The notes under the pieces: model-generated | The model's database searches: none | What the model was told of the DNA's origin: nothing | The model's input: only the letters and a program-made list of their open reading frames with translations | Made by a program: the position numbers and the translations under genes | NCBI GenBank assembly: GCA_023423605.1 | Contig: JAFAFF010000069.1 | Coordinates: 1 to 5,923 of the forward strand | Source: Pseudomonadota bacterium | GTDB lineage: Bacteria > Pseudomonadota > Gammaproteobacteria > Xanthomonadales > Xanthomonadaceae | Length of the DNA stretch: 5,923 bases | Direction: 5' to 3' | Shown: positions 1-5,138 of the stretch, one piece after another | Layout of the letters: every line of letters begins with the position of its first letter | How positions within the stretch are numbered: the stretch's first letter is position 1

Positions 1-156
1 GGTCGGTACCCACCATGAGTAGTTCATTTTCTGTACCGACCAGCGGTCGGCACCCACCATAAGTGGTTAATTTTCTGTACCGGTCAGCGGCCGGTACCCA
101 CCATGAGTGGTTCATCTTTCGTGCCGACCAGCGGTCGGCAGCCACCGTGCAGTGTT
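1..156. repeat. 44-bp tandem repeat array with paired hairpins, left part outside window
   Basis: Three full 44-bp units (1-44, 45-88, 89-132) are followed by a decayed partial unit (133-156). Units 1 and 2 and units 1 and 3 each differ at 6 of 44 positions. Each unit starts GGTCGGTAC or a variant and ends in a complementary block plus AGC, so every junction forms a tight stem with a 3-base AGC loop: arms 33-41/45-53, 77-85/89-97 and 121-129/133-141. Between the second and third stems, two positions change on both arms (A79-T95 versus G123-C139; G83-C91 versus A127-T135), keeping pairing intact. The unit centre carries CCACC-ATGAGTGG, itself partly palindromic. The array starts at the window edge, so its full length is unknown. 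It lies just 3' of nrdA, probably between nrdA and an unseen nrdB. It resembles dispersed intergenic palindromes of xanthomonads, but I cannot name a family. No coding function is evident. Confidence 0.9.
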
Positions 157-183
157 CGGGTACCGGGCAACGATCGGTACCCG
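157..183 (-). terminator. Stem-loop just after the nrdA stop codon
   Basis: A perfect 9-bp inverted repeat, CGGGTACCG at 157-165 and CGGTACCCG at 175-183, with a 9-base loop, begins nine bases past the nrdA TAA on the minus strand. It is placed where a transcript-end or mRNA-protecting stem would lie. No T-run follows it on the minus strand, so it is not a canonical intrinsic terminator. It may instead protect the 3' end of nrdA mRNA or lower read-through toward a downstream nrdB. Its GGTACC core resembles the arms of the adjacent 44-bp repeats, so it may be a diverged member of that family. Confidence 0.4.
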
Positions 184-192
184 GCACGCGTC

Positions 193-2577
193 TTACTGGC
201 ACGCCTCGCAGGCTTCCGGGTTCTCCAGCGAGCAGGCCACCGCTTCGGCCGGGGTATAGCTGCTCACCGTGGTCTTGGCGATCTTGGTCGCCGGACGCGA
301 GCGCAGGTAATACGTGGTCTTGATGCCCTGCTTCCACGCATACATGTACATGGACGACATCGCGCCGATGTTCGGGCTTTCCATGAACAGGTTGAGCGAG
401 GCGGACTGGTCGATGAAGGCACCGCGGTCGGCAGCCATGTCGATCAGCGAACGCATCGGCAGTTCCCATGCGGTGCGGTACACCTGCCGCAGGGTCTCCG
501 GAATCTGGCTGATCCCCTGGATGGAACCGTCGGCCAGCTTGATCAGGTCGCGCATTTCCGGCGTCCAGTGACCCAGCTTCTTCAGTTCCGCCACCAGGTA
601 GCGGTTGATCTGCAGGAAATCGCCGGACAGGGTTTCGCGCTTGAACAGGTTGGACACCTGCGGTTCCACGCACTCGTAGCAGCCGGCGATGGACGCGATG
701 GTGGCGGTGGGCGCGATGGCGATCATCAGCGAGTTGCGCAGGCCATGCTCCTTGACGCGTTCGCGCAGGGCATCCCAGCGCGCGGTATCTTCCGGCACCA
801 CGTTCCAGGCATCGAACTGCAGCTCACCGCTGGCGGCACGCGTATCGGCGAAGGACGGGTGCTTGCCGCGTTCCTGGGCCAGTTCGCACGAGGTTTCCAG
901 CGCGTGGAAATAGATGGTCTCGGCGATCTTCTTCGACAGCGTGCGGGCTTCGGCACTGTCGAAGGCCAGGCGCTTGCGGAAGAACACGTCCTGCAGGCCC
1001 ATGCAGCCCAGGCCCACCGGACGCCAGCGCAGGTTGCCGCGGCGCGCCGATTCGATCGGGTAGAAGTTCAGGTCGATCACGCGGTCCAGCTGGCGCACGG
1101 CCAGGCGCACGGTGTCGGCCAGCTTGTCGAAATCGAACTCGCCGTGGGCGTCGAAGTGGTTGCCCAGGTTGATCGAGCCGAGGTTGCACACGGCGGTTTC
1201 TTCGGCCGAGGTGACTTCCAGGATCTCGGTGCACAGGTTGGACAGGTGGATCACGTTGCCCGGACGCAGGGTCTGGTTGCTGGCGCGGTTGCACTTGTCC
1301 TTGAAGGTCATCCAGCCGTTGCCGGTCTCGGCCAGGGTACGCATCATCCGCGAATACAGCTTGCGGGCAGAGATGGTCTTGGCGGCCTTGCCCTGCGCTT
1401 CAGCCTGCACGTACGCCTGCTCGAACGCTTCGCCGAACAGGTCGGTGAACTCGGGCACCACGCGCGGATCGAACAGCGACCATTCCTGGTCCGCTTCCAC
1501 GCGCTTCATGAACAGGTCCGGGATCCAGTTGGCCAGGTTCAGGTTGTGCGCACGGCGCGATTCGTCGCCGGTGTTGTCACGCAGCTCCAGGAAATCCTCG
1601 ACGTCGGCGTGCCAGGTTTCCAGGTAGACGCAGGCCGCGCCCTTGCGCTTGCCGCCCTGGTTCACCGCGGCCACGGACGAATCCATGGTCTTCAGCCACG
1701 GCACGATGCCGTTGGAATGGCCGTTGGTGGACTTGATGAGCGAACCGCGCGAACGCACGCGGGTGTAGCTGACGCCGATGCCGCCGGAGAACTTGGACAG
1801 CTGGGCGATGTCGGCGTACTTGGAATAGATGGATTCCAGCGAATCCTGCGGCGAATCCAGCAGGAAGCACGAGGACAGCTGCTCGTGGGTGGTGCCGGAA
1901 TTGAACAGCGTGGGGCTGGACGGCAGATAGTCCAGGTTGCCCATGCGGCGGTACAGCGCCAAGGCTTCCGGCACGTCTTCGCTCAGCGCGCTGGCGATGC
2001 GCAGGAAGAACTGCTGCGGGGTCTCGATGACCTTGCGGCTGTGCGGGTGGCGCAGCAGGTAACGGTCATACAGCGTGCGCAGGCCGAAATAGTCGAAATT
2101 GAAATCGAGCGTCGTGTCGATCGCATCGTTGAGCTTGCGTGCGTTGGTCTGCACGAAGTTCAGCAGGCGGTCGTTGATCAGGCCCACTTCGTGGCCACGG
2201 CCCACCGACTGCGAGAACGCGTGGATCTCCTGGTTGGAGACTTCCTTGGAAATGAAGTTGGCCAGCAGGCGCGCGGCCAGACGGCCGTACTCGGGCTCTT
2301 CACCGATCAGCAGGGCGGCGGTGCGGATGGACAGCTCGTCCAGCTCCTGCGTGGTCGCACCGTTGTACAGGCCGGAAATGGTGCGCGTGGCCACGCGCAT
2401 CGGATCCACCGCGTGCAGGCCTTCAGCAGAACGCTGCACGGCGCGCACGATCTTGTTCAGGTCCACCAGTTCGGTCGAACCGTTCCGCTTGGTCACGCTC
2501 ATCGCGTTGGCGGTCGGCGGAGACGTCAGCAGGAACTCACTTTCCTTTTCGACGGTGGCGCTGTTTTCGGTGGTCAC
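193..2577 (-). CDS. nrdA: Ribonucleoside-diphosphate reductase, class I, alpha (large, catalytic) subunit
   Basis: This cytosolic enzyme subunit reduces ribonucleoside diphosphates to deoxyribonucleoside diphosphates, together with a radical-generating NrdB subunit. The 794-residue length is close to the usual 750-800. One N-terminal ATP-cone (about residues 27-120, starting with the VTKRNGSTE motif) indicates allosteric activity control by ATP/dATP. Active-site residues are recognisable: the redox Cys in SSCFLL (Cys237), the N-x-C-x-E loop NLCTEI (Asn447, Cys449 thiyl radical site, Glu451), and the partner Cys464 in AVCNLGS. The radical-transfer tyrosine pair is Tyr756-Tyr757 (TTYYLRS), and the C-terminal tail has a CEAC pair (Cys790, Cys793) for re-reduction by thioredoxin or glutaredoxin. 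The GTG start at 2577 is chosen because AAGAGGA lies 8 bases upstream. An upstream ATG (2622) would put this Shine-Dalgarno inside the gene, and an internal ATG (2502) has none. No intein or frameshift is seen. nrdB is not in the window. Confidence 0.97.
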   Translation of the reverse strand: MTTENSATVEKESEFLLTSPPTANAMSVTKRNGSTELVDLNKIVRAVQRSAEGLHAVDPMRVATRTISGLYNGATTQELDELSIRTAALLIGEEPEYGRLAARLLANFISKEVSNQEIHAFSQSVGRGHEVGLINDRLLNFVQTNARKLNDAIDTTLDFNFDYFGLRTLYDRYLLRHPHSRKVIETPQQFFLRIASALSEDVPEALALYRRMGNLDYLPSSPTLFNSGTTHEQLSSCFLLDSPQDSLESIYSKYADIAQLSKFSGGIGVSYTRVRSRGSLIKSTNGHSNGIVPWLKTMDSSVAAVNQGGKRKGAACVYLETWHADVEDFLELRDNTGDESRRAHNLNLANWIPDLFMKRVEADQEWSLFDPRVVPEFTDLFGEAFEQAYVQAEAQGKAAKTISARKLYSRMMRTLAETGNGWMTFKDKCNRASNQTLRPGNVIHLSNLCTEILEVTSAEETAVCNLGSINLGNHFDAHGEFDFDKLADTVRLAVRQLDRVIDLNFYPIESARRGNLRWRPVGLGCMGLQDVFFRKRLAFDSAEARTLSKKIAETIYFHALETSCELAQERGKHPSFADTRAASGELQFDAWNVVPEDTARWDALRERVKEHGLRNSLMIAIAPTATIASIAGCYECVEPQVSNLFKRETLSGDFLQINRYLVAELKKLGHWTPEMRDLIKLADGSIQGISQIPETLRQVYRTAWELPMRSLIDMAADRGAFIDQSASLNLFMESPNIGAMSSMYMYAWKQGIKTTYYLRSRPATKIAKTTVSSYTPAEAVACSLENPEACEACQ

Positions 2578-2861
2578 GGCGATGGTCCTCTTGGCGTGAG
2601 ATGAAAGGCAGTGGACAGGCACGTCCCGGCGTGGATCGATCAGGATGGGGCAAAGGTGTCGCAGCAGATGCGACGCCGGTCGCCCGACCGGAGATCACAC
2701 AACCGGCACCGCATGCCTTCACATGCGGCTGTCGGGAAAGGAGCGTGCCCGCTGGACACCAGGCGGCCTGGAACCCAGTCCGGAACGTGCCGTTTCCCCC
2801 TGCGGACAGCGGGTCCGGGCCTTCCCTTCGTCACCGGGGACTTGTGGTCTTCGGAGCCGAC
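2578..2861 (-). other. Long structured 5' leader of nrdA
   Basis: If transcription starts about 7 bases past the -10 element, nrdA mRNA has an untranslated leader of roughly 280 nt. It contains several hairpins: 2709-2715/2722-2728 (7 bp, 6-base loop), 2676-2682/2685-2691 (7 bp), 2658-2663/2669-2674 (6 bp, 5-base loop), 2759-2763/2767-2771 (5 bp, 3-base loop), and 2778-2782/2803-2807 enclosing an inner GGAA/TTCC-type stem. The hairpins at 2658-2674 and 2676-2691 are separated by one base and could stack. The last hairpin ends about 65 bases before the Shine-Dalgarno. GC-rich DNA forms many stems by chance, so function is inference. I do not recognise a known riboswitch; a passing resemblance to cobalamin-riboswitch boxes was not convincing. 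Confidence 0.45.
2586..2592 (-). promoter_or_regulatory. Ribosome binding site of nrdA (decides the GTG start)
   Basis: AAGAGGA on the minus strand lies 8 bases before GTG at 2577-2575. It is the only good Shine-Dalgarno near any candidate start of this reading frame and is the reason for calling a 794-residue product starting VTTENS rather than the longer ATG-started version. Confidence 0.75.
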
Positions 2862-2863
2862 GG

Positions 2864-2891
2864 CCACAAGATAGTGGGGGTCCGGGACCCC
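2864..2891 (-). promoter_or_regulatory. Two abutting operator-like palindromes over the nrdA core promoter
   Basis: Palindrome one, CCACTATCTTGTGG on the minus strand (2864-2877), spans the -10 element; its arms are CCAC and GTGG. Palindrome two, GGGGTCC-C-GGACCCC (2877-2891), is a perfect 7+7 repeat filling the -35/-10 spacer. The CCACAAG arm recurs at 2841-2847 (opposite orientation) and 2925-2931. NrdR, the usual repressor of ribonucleotide reductase genes, binds boxes of the form CACwATATATwGTG overlapping such promoters. Palindrome one has that outline (CAC-TA...TTGTG) but is 2 bp shorter, so NrdR binding is plausible but not shown. Palindrome two matches no operator I know. Confidence 0.4.
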
Positions 2892-2896
2892 GTCAA
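2868..2896 (-). promoter_or_regulatory. Sigma-70 promoter of nrdA
   Basis: On the minus strand TTGACG (2896-2891) is followed by exactly 17 bases and then TATCTT (2873-2868). This is a near-consensus -35, ideal spacing and a good -10. Transcription would start near 2861 and run into nrdA. No other sequence in the 590-base gap matches a promoter this well. Confidence 0.7.
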
Positions 2897-2907
2897 CGCC
2901 AAATGTA

Positions 2908-2925
2908 GGGATTTCTCCTAATCCC
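2908..2925. promoter_or_regulatory. Inverted repeat upstream of the nrdA -35 element
   Basis: GGGATT and AATCCC form a perfect 6-bp inverted repeat with a 6-base spacer, 11 bases upstream of the nrdA -35 box. This is a normal place for an activator or repressor site, but no regulator is assigned. It touches a second inverted repeat at 2921-2940 (ATCC(C)TTG / CAAGGAT, loop TGGCG). Confidence 0.3.
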
Positions 2926-2998
2926 TTGTGGCGCAAGGATCAGGGCTGGAAAGGCCATCGCGACGAGGATGGACCTGCTTCAACGGCGTGCGCAGTCA

Positions 2999-3019
2999 AG
3001 GCTTTTCGAGCCTCTTTTT
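2999..3019 (+). terminator. Rho-independent terminator on the plus strand with no gene in front
   Basis: AGGCT (2999-3003), a TTTCG loop and AGCCT (3009-3013) are followed by C and five Ts (3015-3019). The T-run exists only in plus-strand reading, so it would end a rightward transcript. No plus-strand gene precedes it: nrdA and its promoter point left. It could end a small RNA from the nrdA upstream region or attenuate a long leader of the DUF2884 gene that starts 150 bases later. The stem is short (5 bp), so strength is uncertain. Confidence 0.5.
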
Positions 3020-3073
3020 GCGTGACGATGGCGGTCATCAATGGAACGACGGAGTTCACATGATTTACACGAA

Positions 3074-3096
3074 ACCTGCTGGGCGATCCCGCAGGT
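3074..3096. other. Hairpin in the leader region of the DUF2884 gene
   Basis: ACCTGC and GCAGGT arms, plus GGG/CCC after a single bulged T, form a 9-bp stem with a CGAT loop. No T-run follows on either strand, so it is not a terminator. It lies 73 bases before the DUF2884 start. I see no convincing sigma-70 promoter for that gene between 3020 and 3168; the best -10-like string is CATGAT at 3058-3063, without a good -35. Confidence 0.35.
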
Positions 3097-3168
3097 CACG
3101 GTGACTTCCGGCCCGCGCCCATGGCCCCCCGGCGCAGTGATCCTGTCGGCTCACACCGGAGGTGCCGC

Positions 3169-3951
3169 ATGATCATCAGCCGCCCGCTTTCCTGCCTGCT
3201 GCTGGCTTTTCTTCCGCTGACCATGGCGATATCGGCGGCGCGTGCCGAAACGACATCGACACCACAGCTGGAGTCGGGCCAGTGCGGCATCACCACGGCC
3301 TATGACGTGCTGGTGGACAGTGGCGGGGTATGGCTGCGCCATGGGCCGTTGCCACCGCATGATGTGTTCTTCCACGATGGCGAGCTCAGCCTGGATGGCA
3401 CGGTGGTGCCGGTGGCTGACGCCGATGCGGCGCGGTTGCGGGAGCTGGAAGCCGGCGCACGGCGGTTGATGCCGGCGGCGACCGAGCTGGCGCGCGAATC
3501 GGTAGACCTCACCTTCGATGCGCTGGACGGCGTGGTGGAGGTGCTGACCGGCAATGCCAACAGCCGCAAGGTAAAGAAAATGCGTGCCAATGCCCGCGAG
3601 TGGGTGGAAGGCAGCCTGGGGCGCGGCTATTGGGAGCAGGCGACGTTCGGCGAGGGTTTCGACGAACGGGTGGAGGCGATGGCCGAGTCGCTGGCCGCGT
3701 CGATGACGCGCAGCGTGTTGTGGCAGGTATTCACTGGCCGGGCCGCGAACATGGAACGCCGCGCCGACCGCATGGATGAAGCGCTGGAACAGCGGCTGGA
3801 GGCGCGTGGGGAGCGGCTGGAAGCGCAAGCCGCTGCGTTGTGCCCCCGCGTGCAGGCGCTGGCGGATGTACATGATGCGCTGCAGGTGCGCTACCAAGGG
3901 CAGCCGTTGCGGTTGCTTGAACGCAGCGACGGGTTGCGCGCAAGCCGGTAG
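3169..3951 (+). CDS. Exported DUF2884 family protein (YggN-like), function unknown
   Basis: The 260-residue product begins with a classic Sec signal peptide: MIISR, a hydrophobic core at residues 6-23, then cleavage after ARA at residue 26, so the mature protein is probably periplasmic. Start choice: GGAGG at 3158-3162 lies 6 bases before this ATG, and the upstream in-frame ATG (3121) would bury the signal peptide. The mature part fits the DUF2884/YggN pattern: a Cys near the N-terminus (Cys39, GQCGI), a short beta-rich stretch with the recurring form 'gv.l..g......dg.l..dG', a long helical, Arg/Glu-rich middle, and a late Cys-Pro-Arg-Val segment (Cys225). The two cysteines could form a disulfide. 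Residues 190-222 (alternating Arg/Glu/Ala) look like a coiled coil. Cys9 is not in a lipobox. The stop codon TAG lies inside the following SMAG repeat. The family has no established biochemical role; I assign it from sequence pattern alone. Confidence 0.85.
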   Translation: MIISRPLSCLLLAFLPLTMAISAARAETTSTPQLESGQCGITTAYDVLVDSGGVWLRHGPLPPHDVFFHDGELSLDGTVVPVADADAARLRELEAGARRLMPAATELARESVDLTFDALDGVVEVLTGNANSRKVKKMRANAREWVEGSLGRGYWEQATFGEGFDERVEAMAESLAASMTRSVLWQVFTGRAANMERRADRMDEALEQRLEARGERLEAQAAALCPRVQALADVHDALQVRYQGQPLRLLERSDGLRASR

Positions 3952-4012
3952 AGCGGGGCTCTGCCCCGCTGCATGGCAAGGCCCCCGGCCGGGCAGAGCC
4001 CGGCGCTACCGG
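3945..4012. repeat. Inverted pair of SMAG (GTAG) REP-like elements
   Basis: Outer arms CCGGTAG (3945-3951) and CTACCGG (4006-4012) are perfect complements, giving the GTAG...CTAC signature of Stenotrophomonas SMAG repeats. Each half has its own hairpin: AGCGGGGC-TCT-GCCCCGCT (3952-3970, 8 bp) and GCCGGGC-AGA-GCCCGGC (3988-4004, 7 bp). The pair sits between two convergent genes and takes the role of a bidirectional transcript-end or mRNA-protecting structure. The first GTAG provides the TAG stop of the DUF2884 gene. Elements of this kind are typically spread by a stand-alone RAYT (TnpA-REP) transposase encoded elsewhere; none is in the window. Confidence 0.85.
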
Positions 4013-4037
4013 GTGCGCAATGAAAACGCGCGGGGCG

Positions 4038-5138
4038 TCATGCCTTGTGCGCGGTGCCAAGATATTCGGCACTCTGCATTTCGATCAGGCGCGACGCCGT
4101 ACGCTCGAATGCACCCTGCAAACGGGTGCCGGTGTACAGCTCGATCGGCGAGGTCGATGCGGTGCATACCAGGTTGACGTGGCGGTCGTACAACTCGTCG
4201 ATGAGATTGACGAAACGCCGCGCGGCATCTTCGTTCGTGCGGTCGAACGCGGGAATGCCGCCCAGCAGCACGGTGTTGAATTCCTGCGCGATCTCGATGT
4301 AATCCGATGGACCGCGCGGACCTTCGCACAGCGCGCTGAAATCGAACCAGGCAATGCTCTTGCCACGGCCACGCACCGCGATCTTGCGGCCTTCGATCTG
4401 GATGTTGCCCGCCTTCGCCGGTTGCCCGCCGCTGAGGTCGGTCCAGCGCGATGCCAGCCAGTCATCGCTGTCGGCGGCGAGCGGGTCACGGTATACCGGC
4501 GAGCGGGTCAGCGCGCGCATGCGGTAATCCTCGGTGCCTTCAGCGTAGAGCTCCACGCAGTAGCGTTGCAGCAGGTCGATGGCAGGCAGGAAGCTGTCGC
4601 GCTGCAGGCCATTGAGATACAGGTTTTCCACCGCGGTGTTGGACGTGGTCACCAGGGTCACGCCCTCGGCGAACAGCCGCTCCAGCAACCGTGCCAGCAG
4701 CATCGCATCACCGATGTCGGTGACGAAGAATTCATCCAGCACCAGCACGCGCAGCCGGGTGCGCCATTCCTGGGCGATCTTCGCCAGCGGATCGCTCTGC
4801 CCCTGGTGCTCGCGCAGGCGTTCGTGGATGCCGCGCATGAAGCGGTGGAAGTGGGTGCGGTACTTCTGCTGGATCGGCAGGCCGTCGTAGAACAGATCCA
4901 CCAGGAAGGTCTTGCCGCGCCCTACCCCGCCCCAGAAATACAGCCCCTTTACCGGCTCCGGCTTCCTGAAGAACGAGGACAACCGGTCCAGCCAGCCATC
5001 GTCGGCATCCTCCAGCAGCGCCAGGTGGACGCGGTCCAGCTCGGCCAGCGCCGCATGCTGGGCTGGATCGTCCTGCCATTCCCCGCGCGCCACCCCCGCC
5101 GCATAACGCTGCGAGGGCGTCATCACCGCGTCGTTCAT
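4038..5138 (-). CDS. zapE: Cell division protein ZapE (AFG1/YhcM-type ATPase)
   Basis: This 366-residue product is a full-length AFG1-family P-loop ATPase; in E. coli ZapE associates with the FtsZ ring late in division and needs ATP hydrolysis. Visible motifs: Walker A GGVGRGKT (residues 70-77), Walker B VLVLDE (131-136) in the family block LDEF.VTDI.DAM, a sensor-1-like TTSNT (164-168), the YCVELY segment (193-198), a second conserved half from WFDFSALCEGPRG, and the C-terminal signature RTASRLIEMQS (346-356). The N-terminus is TPSQRY, typical of the family. The ATG at 5138 overlaps the TGA of the upstream hydrolase gene by ATGA, so translation is probably coupled and the two share a transcript. 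A second ATG five codons later (5123) could be the real start. No clear Shine-Dalgarno precedes either. The gene ends 26 bases before the SMAG pair. Confidence 0.95.
   Translation of the reverse strand: MNDAVMTPSQRYAAGVARGEWQDDPAQHAALAELDRVHLALLEDADDGWLDRLSSFFRKPEPVKGLYFWGGVGRGKTFLVDLFYDGLPIQQKYRTHFHRFMRGIHERLREHQGQSDPLAKIAQEWRTRLRVLVLDEFFVTDIGDAMLLARLLERLFAEGVTLVTTSNTAVENLYLNGLQRDSFLPAIDLLQRYCVELYAEGTEDYRMRALTRSPVYRDPLAADSDDWLASRWTDLSGGQPAKAGNIQIEGRKIAVRGRGKSIAWFDFSALCEGPRGPSDYIEIAQEFNTVLLGGIPAFDRTNEDAARRFVNLIDELYDRHVNLVCTASTSPIELYTGTRLQGAFERTASRLIEMQSAEYLGTAHKA

Noticed and set aside
103..2604. An 833-codon open frame on the plus strand covering all of nrdA
   Set aside because: It is the antisense shadow of a GC-rich conserved gene. 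nrdA has full family motifs, while the antisense product is His/Gln/Arg/Val-rich with no recognisable domain and no Shine-Dalgarno, and its start lies in the tandem repeats.
2740..2861. Cobalamin riboswitch in the nrdA leader, from GAAGGGAAGG and CCCGCTGT strings
   Set aside because: The conserved B12-box order and spacing are not present, and this is a class I enzyme that does not use cobalamin.
3121..3168. Longer DUF2884 protein starting at ATG 3121
   Set aside because: It adds an Arg-rich 16-residue extension ahead of a normal signal peptide, whereas the ATG at 3169 has a strong Shine-Dalgarno at correct spacing.
3169..3246. DUF2884 protein as a lipoprotein, because of Cys9
   Set aside because: Cys9 lies at the front of the hydrophobic core without a lipobox, and a clean ARA signal peptidase I site follows at residue 26.
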